A DNA stretch of 64,000 bases from Turritopsis dohrnii (GCA_027922465.2 BQMF02000103.1:806001-870000); one strand, 5' to 3'; shown: positions 1 through 11,214, numbered from the stretch's first letter. Made by a program: numbers and translations. Notes: a model not told the origin generated them from the sequence alone.

Positions 1-939
1 AAAAGTAGGTTAGGTAACTTAAATACTGCGGTAGATTTGTATGCTTGCTCATGCACTTTATATTCTGGGGTAGATTTTCGAGCTTGCTCGCGTGCTTTGA
101 CAGGACAGGTTTTACCTTCTTCATTTTGGCTATGGCAGTCAAAAAGAAAGTAACTTTTTTTGTTCCACATAATGGATATACATTTATCCTTAATTATCAA
201 GAGGAAGCCACTTGCACGTGGATCAATGTTTGCATCAATTATTGTACTTAAATATACTCCATGGTCCATAAGTTTGCTTTTTAGCTCAAAAAACTCCACA
301 GTAAAGGTGACATTCATTATTTCAATTTCAGGTCTGGAAACATTAAATATTTGTCGGTATTTAATTTTTTGTAAATCAGATCTCCATTGCCTACAACATA
401 ATCAGCATCTGTAGAATCCCATGTTCCCAAATTTTTGGCTACAGAAAACCCATAGAAAAAAGTGCACAACACGTACATTGCTTCCCAGCAGTTGACCCAA
501 AATGTTAAAAATAGACCTTTCCCGAATTTCTGTTTAAACGCCGTGGTATAGCCTAGCCACTAAGTTCCGCCTCTTTTTTAAACTCTTAATTACTTCTAAT
601 TATTCCACTGGGAAACTGAAAAAATGAGTAACTATTACTTACTGAAAACATTATGCAATTAGAAAAACAATGTAAAACATAGAAACGAGGCGAAACTTGA
701 TAACTAAGCATTAACTCGGCATTTAAACAGACATTTGGGAAAGGTGTATTGCCTTGATGGAATGAACCCTGTGTTACTTTAGAGGACAACATATTTGGTA
801 CTATGTAAAAACTGTTAGAATGTGTAGCGATATTAGAAAGACAATATAGCAAAAAAATTGTAAAATAGTTTTAACACTCAAGGAACCTCTAGTTCTATGT
901 AACAGTTTTCTCGCATTGTATTCGAATTCGAAATCGTAA
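1..939. other. AT-rich stretch without a recognisable gene
   Basis: Only short open frames with no recognisable motif on either strand. No tRNA, repeat array or splice-flanked exon could be supported here. Confidence 0.5.
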
Positions 940-1226
940 TCGTAAGTAAGTAAGTAAATAACGGGAGTTAGTCCTTGGGACTCCATCCGTAATGGTTGGT
1001 TCTTCCGCCCGCCGACTTGCAACGATTAGTTGACTTACCGCCAGAGATACGTATAGCATTGCTCTAACTTGCCCGAAGGCCAGTGTGCAGTCAATCGATG
1101 GCTCCTAATGGCCCGACACGCTGCTTTTAAAGCGTATCGGAGTGGTGTATTGAGATACGACATGACTGATCTCGAACACGGGTCGTAGCGGTCGCACTCA
1201 AAGGTACAAACCACTACACCACACCA
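940..1226 (-). mobile_element. tRNA-derived SINE (family B)
   Basis: Read on the minus strand, the head carries a pol III A box (TGGTGTAGTGG, near 1209-1225) and a B box-like GTTCGAGATC about 35 nt downstream. A roughly 200 nt body follows and the tail is a short (TTAC)n run at 942-960. It is markedly more GC-rich than its surroundings. No full tRNA cloverleaf can be drawn, so it is a SINE rather than a tRNA gene. Its body differs from the SINE at 38655 and 46060. Confidence 0.6.
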
Positions 1227-2103
1227 TCACTGCAATCGTAATCACACGTTATGGTTTTTTCTCGTAGTTGTTTATTTTTCTCGTGGTTTTCGATTTTACT
1301 CGTGGTTTTTGGATTTCTCTTGTGGTTTTTCGTAGTTTCGATATTGTTGTTTATTTTTGTTATTTTCTCGTTTTATAACTAGACAATCAATTTTGTTACT
1401 TAAAACTGCAGCGTACTCTACATGCTTTGGATTTTGGCTGTGTTGTCTTGACTTGACTGAGTTTTGGCTTGGTTTGGCTGAGTTTCTTTTTTTTCTTTTG
1501 AGTTTTTTTTTTCTGATGCTCTTTAATTTCTGTCTCTTTAACTTTTTCTTTTTCAATATTTAATAATTGTTTATCTTTATTTCTAAATATCTATACTTCT
1601 GTATTTCTATAAATCTGTATCGCTGTATTTCTGTTTTTCTCTTTTCTTTCTTGTTTTTCTCTCGTCTCTTTCCTCTCTTTAGTTCAATCTATCTATGTAT
1701 CTTTCAGATAGATACATATTGAACTACTTAATCACTAGTCTCTCACACAAAACTAATGTGTCGAGAAAGTCCTAAAATTACATACAGTCGGCTCTACTTT
1801 TTGCCAAAATTTTGCCTCGTCTCGCCTCGCCCCAATACAGCCATAATTAAACAGTTCTCGGCTTCGCCATGCCCTGAATAACCAAGTCGCGAGGATGGCT
1901 TGTTGCTTAGAGATTGCTTAAAATTTCATATGATTTCAGGGTCACGTTGCTTATAAAGTGTTGCTTATAAAAAAATGTGTAATCAAAAACTTGCTTCACG
2001 GAGAATTTCGTGAGTACTTTTTGAATTCTAATTAACTAGCATGAATCATCAAAAATAATTATATTTTGATGTGTGGTAAATTAAAAGAATTACTGTAAAC
2101 CTA
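1227..2103. other. T-rich low-complexity intergenic stretch
   Basis: Long pyrimidine runs (TTTTTCTC-type) at 1255-1700 give spurious Lys-rich or Phe-rich frames on the two strands. There is no gene signal. Confidence 0.5.
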
Positions 2104-2435
2104 AACAAAATCCCTTAATTTTCTTTTTCTTTTCTTATAGCGTTTAGAAGTTCGTTTTAAGCAAATGAATTTTTTATAAGGTTTTCTTTATCCGGTGTTT
2201 TGTATGATACCGGCTTTTGTATGCAAAGTCATGTAGGACGCATCATGAAATAAACATGAGGAGGTTTAACATCTTTTTCAATAACTCAATATTTCATTTA
2301 TTTATCTATTTATTGTTTTTTTTTTTTACTTTTTTTATCACACATTATATTTTTTATATTTTCTTTTCCTTATTAAACAACTAATGTTCTCCAAAACTTG
2401 CATTTTGTCTTCGACACTCCATAGATCACGTCAAT

Positions 2436-3419
2436 ATGGACGATATACAAATACTGTTGGTGACTTTTGTTTTATTGTCAGTCGTTTTGAATGGTTTGGT
2501 CATTGCTGCACTTATCAAGAGATGGGAAAAACTAGGCAGTCAAGATGTTGTATTATTCGTTAACGCTGTCTGCGATTTTCTCCAGTCATTGATTGGTTAT
2601 ACCGGTGAAGCTGTCTCTGAAAGCAAAAACAGCACTACCTGCGTTATAAACGCCTTTTGCATTTCCGCCATGGCATTGATATCGATAATGCTATTGGCAG
2701 CGATGTCAATCGCACGTATGCTGTCAATATGTTATCCTCTTAGGACGTATGTTTGGCTGAAACTAAAATCGACAAGTCTTTATTTCATTGTTCCAAGTAT
2801 CACCTACGCTTTACTATGGGCTATGTTTCCTTTATTTGGATGGAGTAAGTATGGCCCAGAATTGGCTAGTAAACATCGTTGCTCTATAAATTTGAACGAT
2901 CAAGAGACAAAAACAATTAGCTATCTCTATTCACTTTTGATAGCCTGTTTCCTCATACCCGTATCAATTATGGTCATCTGTTTCATTAAAATTAAAAAGG
3001 AACTCAATAGAATGGCAGCATCGATGAAGACACTTAATAATACTGATCAAAAGGCGTCGCAAAAAACTCTCAAATATGAAACGCGACTTAGTATTCTCCT
3101 AATTGTCATGATCTCAGCATTTTTAATTTCGTGGACACCTTACGCAATTCTGGTGTTTGTTGTAAGCTTTGGCCATGGCAGCCTTGCTTGGTTGGACACA
3201 TGTGCAATGATGGGAAAGTGTTCTGTTATTTACAATCCAATCATATATGCGATTATGTACAAGGAATTTCGACTCTCCATCGCAGCGTTATTTGGAATTA
3301 GACCCTCGAGAATTGGGATATCATCAAATGACAACTCAAGGATGGAAAGGAGAAGTAACACAATTCGCAATCAGAATGTTTCGGAGACAGCAAGAAAATC
3401 TACTGATGTTGATTGTTAA
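2436..3419 (+). CDS. Opsin-type GPCR, copy 1
   Basis: An intronless 327-residue class A seven-transmembrane receptor. It is an opsin because K261 sits six residues before the Asn of NPIIY (K-C-S-V-I-Y-N-P), the position of the retinal Schiff-base lysine (bovine K296). E142 in YGPE aligns with the E181 counterion, while N72 takes the place of E113. C69 and C149 can form the conserved disulfide, and N65-S-T is an N-glycosylation sequon. TM6 has SWTPYA. The usual E/DRY at the end of TM3 is A93-R94-M95, which is unusual. Intronless single-exon structure is common in cnidarian opsins (family knowledge). The ATG follows a block conserved in both copies. It differs from the second copy at 10 residues: L33I, G34S, E58G, V60A, T68I, A88T, A251V, A284T, P290T, D324I. 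An intact frame suggests function; expression and G-protein coupling are unknown. Confidence 0.92.
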   Translation: MDDIQILLVTFVLLSVVLNGLVIAALIKRWEKLGSQDVVLFVNAVCDFLQSLIGYTGEAVSESKNSTTCVINAFCISAMALISIMLLAAMSIARMLSICYPLRTYVWLKLKSTSLYFIVPSITYALLWAMFPLFGWSKYGPELASKHRCSINLNDQETKTISYLYSLLIACFLIPVSIMVICFIKIKKELNRMAASMKTLNNTDQKASQKTLKYETRLSILLIVMISAFLISWTPYAILVFVVSFGHGSLAWLDTCAMMGKCSVIYNPIIYAIMYKEFRLSIAALFGIRPSRIGISSNDNSRMERRSNTIRNQNVSETARKSTDVDC

Positions 3420-3423
3420 TAAA
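3418..3423 (+). promoter_or_regulatory. Poly(A) signal overlapping the opsin stop codon
   Basis: AATAAA begins on the second base of the TAA stop of opsin copy 1. The same overlap is present in copy 2. If used, the 3' UTR would be only 10-30 nt. Confidence 0.5.
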
Positions 3424-3465
3424 ACTTCATCCCTGTAAACTGTGCAATTCATAGATCAGCAACCT

Positions 3466-5019
3466 TCCTGTAGGGAAAAGAAAGTTGTTACAGCTTTATG
3501 AGTCCAGGTACTAAATTTCGTCTTAAATGTACGTATATATCACGTTAACTATTGAGGAAACTGTCACAGATTCAAATATTGGTGTTTGTTTAAAAACATT
3601 GATATCGAAAACATCTGAATTTTTTGGTGTTGAGTGGAAAATATTTGGCAGAAAAACATTGTGTCGATTGAAAAAGAAAAAACTTTATAATACATTATAA
3701 ATTCATTATTATCGTTATAACAGAAAGATTATGGCATGCTGTATTCCCCATTTAACATTTAACATTTAATTTCATCATGGACATCCATGATTTTACAAAG
3801 AAAACATAACGTTTACTTCGTAACAACTATTGCGCAATAACAATGAGATTAATAGTACAACTAGAAGCTTCGTGCTTGTAGAAAAATGAGTATAATATCT
3901 TTCTAACATTATTATATTATTACCTTTCTATTTTTCTAAATGAGGTTGCTGGAAATAGGCAGTTGCACAGCAACAAATTTGTTTCTCAACCTGATGTTGC
4001 ATAACAATTGTTGCAGGGATAAATCAGATTTTATCTATCCATTTTATCTGTTATCTGTTTTGGAAGTTAACCTTGGTGGAAACACAATGAATCGTTGCTC
4101 AAAGTAAACAGGAATGAAAAACAACAATATTGTAAAACAACTTTCAGTAATGCAATATTTACATATATTTGTTTTCAACCGAAATATGTGATCATGAACA
4201 TATAAAGAGAAAAGGACCCAACGTCTTTAGTCTTTCAAATCTATTATTAATCCATTATTATGTCGGCATTTATTTGATGTAAACCTCTCCTATCATTTCA
4301 AATGGGTTTACATATGAATTTTAATGTCTTGTGGAAAATCGAAAAAATCTGAAGAAATGTAAATTGCATAATCTGAAACATTCATAATATTTCAAATTTT
4401 TGCTTCACAAAATGACAAAGGCTGTTCAAGTAAATTTGGTACTTCTCGGTTATTCTTGGTTATATTAAACAGATATTTATAACTAATCCTTTCGACAGGG
4501 ATATGTTTATATCAACAAGTATGATAGCTTTTTGGAAAAAACGCCCATGTTAAAAATTTTGAGGTAAACTAAAAATTTTCGAACGAGTGAAAGAAAATGA
4601 ACCTGTTGTAAAAATGTAGCTCCATTTACAAAACTAAAAGAACTCAGAGATTGTGATTTGGCTTACTGAGAAGCTGAAGGATATATCTGTAGCTTGTATA
4701 TCTTTTGTCTCTTTTTTTCTAATATCGTGATTTATTAACTCGAGGTGTTTGACATTCAACAACGCTGAGATCAAGGCCATGTAAAAGTAAAAGCTTTACT
4801 TTTCAACAAGTATGAAAATTGAATAAACACTATTCTTACTGGTGTTATTTTTTCCGACAATTCCGGCCTGTAGTTTATATTTGGTACCCAAATAGGTAGC
4901 CCAATTGGGTGCCTTTTCACTTTACATACTGAAACTCTTTGAAGACCTTTTCACATGAGCCTTAAAACATCAATCTTTTAACATGGCAACATTCAAACTT
5001 CGACATAGAATTCCGTGAG

Positions 5020-5050
<31 letters not shown>

Positions 5051-5440
5051 TCGCATTATAATGTTGTTTTAGCTTAAAATAGGTTTAACGTTTAACATCG
5101 ATTCAATTATTACACGGCCGTACGGAGTACCCTATTCACCCGCATATAAGCCCACCCTGTTCAAAAGCCCATTTAATTTCATGTTCCACTTTTTTTAGAT
5201 CAGTTTCTTGTCCTTTAATGACATATCTTCATGGTACCTCTAAACCATTCCCTCTTTTGTTTCGTCTTTTTCCACAGACAATAGCTCTCATGTAAAAAAA
5301 ATGATTTGTCTCATTCATTTATCCAACCTTATAGCTGTTTTGAGTATAAAAACATATAGGCCCATGGACTTTTATACGGGAGATTTTTTCAAATTGAAAG
5401 TTCAAAAATCGGCAAAAATTCAGATAAATAGGGTAGATGA
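3466..5440. other. AT-rich intergenic DNA
   Basis: No gene recognised. It contains a short (ATC)n microsatellite at about 5024-5053. Confidence 0.5.
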
Positions 5441-5454
5441 AAAAAAGCTTACAG

Positions 5455-5720
5455 CAGGTATATAATGATGTTGTATTGTTATATTTTACAGGTATATAAT
5501 GATGTTGTATTGTTATATTTTACATCTCATTTAGCTTACAGGTATATAATGATGTTGTATTGTTATATTTTACATCTCATTTAGCTTACAGGTATATAAT
5601 GATGTTGTATTGTTATATTTTACAGGTATATAATGATGTTGTATTGTTATATTTTACATCTCATTTAGCTTACAGGTATATAATGATGTTGTATTGTTAT
5701 ATTTTACATCTCATTTAGCT
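5455..5720 (+). repeat. Tandem repeat, ~38/58 bp mixed unit
   Basis: Six near-identical copies of a core starting AGGTATATAATGATGTTG and ending in TATATTTTACA. Some copies carry an extra CATCTCATTTAGCTTAC spacer and others do not, so two unit lengths alternate. The copies are almost identical, pointing to recent expansion. Confidence 0.9.
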
Positions 5721-7683
5721 TTGCATAAATAGGAACACTAGTAGAACGTTAAGTTCACAAACGTTCATTCTTCTATCACTAAAACTTCAATGTTTCATCA
5801 ATAATCAATAGATATATTTTAAAACACATGAAAAACATATATTCTAAAATACATGAAAAACATACATTTGCTTTCTTTCAATGTTTCTTTCAATGTTTCA
5901 AATATTGGATTGCTAACCCTAGTAATCAAAAACAAACATGATGATGAAGTCGTAATCGTCTGAACCAGGCCTAGTACTAAACATGTCGAGTAAAATTGTG
6001 TAATTGTGTAATCGCAGCATGTTGACGTTTAGTTTTCCTTATTTCGTAATGTTTGAAATATTTTATGGTTATTGTTAAAATAGGCGTTTATAAAAGAAAC
6101 ATTTTTTGTTCATATCCGCATGCAGTCGCACAGACGATGGCTGGTGACAGCCGAAAGCTTTGCAATTTTAAATAAAATTGAACATGTCGTAAATAATTTT
6201 TTTCTTTTTTCACACAATATTGGATAGTGCACGTTTACGCTGTTTAAAATGAATCATTAATTGAAGAAAATCCTGACCTATGTCTTCTACAATTCTTCAT
6301 CTTTATAAGCTTTTCGATTCACCTGCTTATTATTATTGTGATTTTGCTTTAGCAATGATTAAAAATACAAAGAAATTTGAAGTGTCATAAAGCTATTAAA
6401 AGTTTATGAAGCTAGATATTATTTTGTACTATATCAAACACTGCGATGTTGTTCTGATTAAATATTTCAAGTACCCTCTTTCTTGATGAAACCACATGAA
6501 ATACAAAATGAAAAACTGATTTAGCTATCGGCCAAATCGCAATATCAAAAAGATCGAAAAACTTGTGAAAATCACGAATGTTTATCACCTCCCAGCTGCA
6601 TAATATTACATTTACAAAATTTCCATTTTTCAAATAACGAATTGTTCATCCTTTTCAATGATCGATATCATGAAAGCATCTGTTTCCATAATATCTATTC
6701 CGAACATTGGTTCTGTTAATAATTAACAAGAAACGCGTTGGGAAAAAAACTTCTGAAAAAATATTTATAGAACAAAGACCTTGCAGGAATTGAAGAAATT
6801 GGTGTAGTGAAGGTTTCAGTTACTTCATAGCACGCACAAATTCTTTTTGAAACAATGCAAATCAGCGAATATTATGACACAGGTCAAAAATGTATTTAAA
6901 AACGAGATAGCACTCATGGTTAGGTATAGGTGGAAAGAGTTAAAAAATTTTCAAACAGTTGACTCACTGAGACCCACATTATGTCTTTCTTGATCAAATG
7001 ATGAAAAACGAACAGAAATTTGAAACTCAGGATAGCCAAGTTGTTTTGTGTTCAAATGCCCAAATATACTGAAACTAGAATGGACTAAAATACTTATTAG
7101 GATTATGTATTTGTAATATAATGGCTAAGTAATACCATTCCTAAATAATTGTAAATTCTTTATGGTCATAACGTAGTAAGCTTCAAGATTTTCCCTTTTT
7201 TATAGAGAAAGGTGGAGCGTTACTAATGACTTCCAAAGAGAAGAAAAGATTGGGTGCTTGATCAGGCGTTTCGAAAGTTCTGACCTCCCGCTACTGTTTT
7301 TGTGTTCGCTTCTCCAATTCTTTTCGTCTCTCCTATAAAAAATGCTTTACGCGTGCATTTGCCTTTATAAATTACGTTACTTGAGTATTTCATTTTATCT
7401 CTCGAACGGAATAAACTTCTCAATTTTGTGGTCTTCCAGGTATAAATAGAGCCTACCTTATCGTTGGTGAATAAACACTTTGGATTTGGTTTCTTCGAAT
7501 AACTATGTAGGTACTATGAGGCTCTTTGGACGACCAATGAAAGGGTAATTTCGTTTCTTTATTCGCAATTTTCAAGTTAGAAGTACCATTTTGATGTTAA
7601 TATGATGGTTGTATAAAGCATCAAATGGTTTATCTGTTTTTCCTTTTTTGCGTCTTACGTAGCTACGTACCTTCCACATACCG
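5721..7683. other. AT-rich intergenic DNA with a Penelope-like 3' tail remnant
   Basis: No protein gene. At 6131-6191 there is a tail-like block: hairpin GGCTG/CAGCC (6139-6143 with 6148-6152), then GAAAGCTT, and further on ACATGTCGTA. This closing motif is also found at the end of the Penelope fragment near 8455-8463. Confidence 0.45.
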
Positions 7684-7914
7684 TATTGCTTCGAATAAAC
7701 ACCCCGGGCGTTTATTAAAATTTTTGGATTTTAGGGGGCATTTATTCGAGGGGGCGTTTAAAAGAGGGGGGCGTTTATTAAATAATTTGAGAAAATGCAC
7801 AGAAAAGAAAGGGAGGCAGAAATGAATTCACTTGAAACTCTCATCTTTTTCTCTCTTTTTTCAACATCAATATCTTCTACATTAATATCAATATCATCTT
7901 CGTCGGTTATAACA

Positions 7915-8467
7915 AAAGGATATAGACCTAAATTTAGACCTATTTTGTCTGCTATTGGTACTGTCACCTATCAGATAGCTAAGTTTCTTGTACCGTTTCT
8001 TAAGAGTCTTTCTGTTAATGAGTATACTGTTAAAGATACTTTCCAATTTTGTGGAGATATTTTAAACCAGGATTGTAATTCATTTATGGCTAGCCTTGAC
8101 GTTGATTCAAAAATCTCAAATCACGCCAACAAACTGCCATTTCAGACCACATTTTACTGTGTGATCACGTGCCGTCTGTCGAAGACTTTACAGTCATAGG
8201 TTCGGCCACCAACAATTATCTTTTAGAAATTAAAGAAAGTCTTCTCATCTCTAGGAACGAACCCAAACTTAATGAGAATATTTCTTCTGTACCGTTGTAT
8301 TTATTTAATCATTAAAATATACACGGGTCATTTATCTTGTCATTGTTATTTTGTAATTTATTCATTTCGGTTTTTATATAAAATTCGTGTCGTACTGTTT
8401 TGTAAAACTATCTGATGATGCTCACAGTGTTGAGCGAAACGTAATAAAATTAGACATGTCGTAGAAC
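7915..8467 (+). pseudogene. Penelope-like retroelement fragment, internally deleted
   Basis: The first part (about 7915-8110) reads as Penelope-type reverse transcriptase: P-K-F-R-P-I-L-S followed by AKFLVPFLKSL, NEYTVKD and a FMASLDVDS motif that would lead into the catalytic region. After about 8110 the RT core and linker are missing and the frame changes. The closing part (about 8158-8316) resembles the end of Penelope ORFs (E-I-K-E-S-L-L-I...PKLNENISS...LYLF). The 3' tail holds a hammerhead-like motif (8408-8464). The fragment ends at about 8465, where the disrupted transposase frame begins on the other strand, so it is probably inserted there. Confidence 0.7.
8408..8464 (+). ncRNA. Candidate type I hammerhead ribozyme
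   Basis: Stem I CTAT (8408-8411) can pair with GTAG (8461-8464) with one wobble. The core is CTGATGA (8412-8418). Stem II is GCTCA (8420-8424) with TGAGC (8431-8435). GAAA is at 8436-8439. A weak stem III is ACGT (8439-8442) with ATGT (8456-8459), and a GTC cleavage triplet lies at 8458-8460. One extra U lies between the core and stem II. Penelope-like elements are known to carry hammerhead motifs near their ends, which supports the call. Activity is not shown. Confidence 0.55.
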
Positions 8468-9300
8468 TGTGTCGTTCTTTTTCATAATTTTAATGGATAT
8501 GTCACTCAACTCATCAAAAGGATTTTCATCTAATTCCCTGCTTTTTAATAAAAGAGTTTGATCCTTTAGCAAACTCGCTCCGGCTTCACATTTCTTTCCT
8601 TCCTTGAAACACGAAATTTCCTCATCTTTAGACCCATCAACTAGTAGTCCTAAAGCACATGCTTTCATAGATGGAACAACCATTTCAACAGAAATGTCGT
8701 TCCAGGCTTCAACTACCCACTCAACGATAAGACGGCGAGGTACTGGCTTCATATTTCCTGCATCGGTGTACTCGTGTTTTCCGTTGGCAAGCCATTCATC
8801 ATAATGTTCCTGGATTATGCCTTTGAATGGCTTGTTCCACGAAACATGAGGAGCCTGAATGTACTTTGTACAACCACCGGGAATAATCACAGATTCAAAT
8901 TTTGCTGCTTTCAACTTTTTCTTTACAGGATCGGTTAAATGGGCCTCGAAGGAATCCCAGGCTAAAAACCTTTTTTGAAATGAAAACTGGCCAAGGATTT
9001 CGTCACACCATCGAAGCGTTAGGTCTTCGTTCATCCAACCATTAGCACTGTTAGCAACTGAACATTTATGCTTAAACTCTTCATGTAGAGATTTAGATTC
9101 TCTTTTGGTACCTGCGAACACGACAAATGGTTTACATCTTGTCCCGTCTGCTCTAGCTGTCAAACAAACAGACACACGGACTTTTTCATGTCCAGTCGTT
9201 TTCATAGCTACATTTTTCGAGCCAGTTTTTTCCACCGCAGTATTCGAAATCATGTCATTCCAAACTGGAGTTTCATCCAGAGTGTAGATAAAGATAAAGA
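8450..9300 (-). pseudogene. Pogo/Tigger-type DDE transposase, 5'-truncated
   Basis: The catalytic domain of a pogo-family transposase on the minus strand. The first Asp is in YTLDETPVWND (Asp codon at 9275-9277), upstream of the first in-frame ATG at 9253. The second is in FLAWDSFEAHL. The third should precede NKPFK, but the sequence is APHVSWNKPFK with His (CAT) at the expected Asp position. The N-terminal helix-turn-helix DNA-binding part is absent: a TAA lies just upstream at about 9318, and the DNA beyond it encodes an unrelated plus-strand fragment. The C-terminal end runs into the Penelope tail at about 8463. It is therefore inactive on three counts. Confidence 0.8.
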
Positions 9301-9604
9301 TAAAGTTTTGGTTGGAAATTTACCGGCGGAGATTTCAAGTTTATGTTGTCACTTCCTTGGACAGAATACTGACAACGAAATTAATGCAGAAATTACTGGG
9401 AAAAGACATCGAGAGGTTGGCCTCGTTGTTCCTGCAAAGCTGAGTTTTGAAACATACAATAAACAATGTGCAGAAATTTTGGAGCAAGAACTTTTGAAAC
9501 GTCAAAAGAAATTTTCGACATTGAAATTGAAATTTAGAAAAAAAGGATTGTATAGAAAATTTCCCGTATACAAAAAAGTAAATGCAGTTGAGAAAAAAAA
9601 ATAG
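9283..9604 (+). pseudogene. HIRAN-like domain fragment inside the transposon
   Basis: The plus frame after a (GATAAA)3 run reads V-L-V-G-N-L-P-A-E-I-S, then a hydrophobic helix, E-I-N-A-E-I-T-G-K and a V-V-P-A-K-L strand. This order is reminiscent of HIRAN-type domains (VGxLPxEIS...GxxxGxxxxxxGGLEIPC). The C-terminal 50 residues are Lys-rich. There is no start codon in a plausible context. It lies head to head with the transposase at the GATAAA run. The assignment is by eye and tentative. Confidence 0.4.
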
Positions 9605-9802
9605 AAAACGATTTTGTTGACACATTTATAGTCCTTTGTCTTTCCCCTGTATGATTTTATCTCAAATTAGTCTTGCTTCGAATAAACGCCCCCTCTAGAG
9701 GCGTTTAAAAGAGGGGGGCGTTTATTAAATATTTTTTGCCAAAAAGGGGGGCGTTTATTCGAGGGGGCGTTTAAAAGAAGGGGGCGTTAATTCGAAGTAA
9801 TA

Positions 9803-11090
9803 CATCTCTTATAAAATAAAGGCTTTTCGAGTTTAAAGCTTTCCTCCAGTCAATTTACAACTTTGGCTTATCCAAATAAACAAAATATTTTGTACACGAA
9901 AATATAATTCTTTTTTTCCAACTCATTCTAAAACGGTTGAAAAACACAAAATAACTTCATAAATTTTACTAACATGTGCCACTATTTGAACAAGAAAGAT
10001 AAAACGAACTAATCTCATAATTGCTGCATATGACGTCAGAGAGTAGATCGTTGTTTCGCAGAGCAGGCTATTTACAGCAAAACTGTAGTAATTCAACATC
10101 CTTATTACCCAGATCCTAATGAAAATTCTAAAACAATCTTGATATGATCAATGCCTCATACTTAGAGCAAGTGTTACTTCTAAAACGCATTTTTCATCTT
10201 AAAAATAACCCGAAAATTAGTTTTAAAAAAGTCAAGTACATATGGTTATCAGTTTGAACCAAGAAATACAATCTGATAAACCTTCAGTCGATTCAGTCAT
10301 ACGATGCATCACTGATTCACTGAAAGAATATCTATGGACTGAATTAGTCAACATACAAGATAGGGAAAGCTATATTTTACCGCCTTAGCGGGATAGTATA
10401 CCTTTTAGATGCGTTGTTATTGATTTTTTTAGTTGCTTTTAATGGGTACAGTTAGGTACTTTACTTTATGCATCTACAGTGCTTATAAATACGCAGCCTA
10501 TCAACGATTTACTTGTTGAGCGCATGATCGTATTAGCAATAATATGAGAAGCATAATTTTGTTCTGCGAAGTAAAAATAGTTGGGAAAACTTTTCCGCTA
10601 AATAGAGCATACGTCGGATTCCGGGAAAGTAAACATAAAACGATGACTTGAACCTTACATGAATATTTTGTATTCAAGAAGAGGGGGAAGAAGAAGAAGA
10701 AAAGGAACATGAAACAGAAGAACTGGACAAGCAGAAATTCAATTCCTTATTTGGGCCTGCCAATTTTCAATGATCTTGTCTCTTCGTAGCCCTTCGGTAG
10801 GGCGCAGTTTAAACTTCTTTTATTTGGTTTTCCTTTTCTTTATTTTCTTTAATGTACGTAAGTAAACATTTGAGATGATATTCTTCACGAAGAATAATTT
10901 TTAGGTTTTCTTTATGTTACCTGCGATGAACTTGTGTGGTCGACTTCGTAGTCCAGAACTTGGTTTAACGCCATTCCTTGTCGACGTGAAGATGCATAAG
11001 GAAACACTGAAGGAATAGAACCAGGAAGTTAATTTCTAGGCAATTTAATTTTTCTCTCAAAATAATAACCTAGAATAATCTTCATAGCTA
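9803..11090. other. AT-rich intergenic DNA
   Basis: No gene or clear repeat, apart from a GAA-rich run at about 10677-10705. Confidence 0.5.
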
Positions 11091-11091
11091 A

Positions 11092-11214
11092 TACCTTATC
11101 GGATAAAAAAATTCAGCAAAAAAGTTAAGTCAGTAAAAAAAAAGTCGGCAAAAAATATTAGTCACCGAGCCAAAATTGAGTCACTTTTTGCCGACTTTTT
11201 TTACCGATAAGGTA
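11092..11214. mobile_element. Short MITE, 123 bp
   Basis: Inverted ends TACCTTATCGG...CCGATAAGGTA, with similarity continuing inward (AAAAAGTCGGCAAAAA on both arms). It has no coding capacity. Confidence 0.7.

Larger units (their letters stand above)
2104..3465 (+). repeat. Duplicated block, copy 1 (opsin plus flanks)
   Basis: The opsin and about 330 bp upstream plus about 45 bp downstream match 19585-20862. The 5' flanks share blocks such as GATACCGGCTT and CTCCATAGATCACGTCAAT just before the ATG. They differ by indels, including a T-rich insertion near 2280-2380 in this copy. The coding parts are nearly identical, the flanks less so. This fits a gene duplication in direct orientation about 17.4 kb apart. 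Confidence 0.8.
7686..9800. mobile_element. TA-flanked pogo/Tigger-like DNA transposon, decayed and nested
   Basis: Both ends are inverted repeats beginning TTGCTTCGAATAAAC (left) and its near complement TTCGAAGTAA (right), flanked by TA at 7684-7685 and 9801-9802. Both termini are filled with GGGGGCGTTTA motifs in alternating orientation. The inside holds a minus-strand pogo-type DDE transposase (8463-9300), a Penelope-like fragment (7915-8467) and a plus-strand HIRAN-like fragment (9283-9604). A TA target and a pogo-type transposase fit the Tc1/mariner/pogo superfamily. The transposase is broken, so the copy is dead. Confidence 0.75.

Noticed and set aside
1180..1226. tRNA gene on the minus strand
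   Set aside because: A and B boxes present but no acceptor or anticodon stems; explained better by the SINE.
5455..5720. CRISPR-like array
   Set aside because: Eukaryotic DNA; the spacers are identical to each other and the repeats are adjacent.
9341..9625. Phe-rich minus-strand frame
   Set aside because: Antisense shadow of the plus-strand HIRAN-like fragment.
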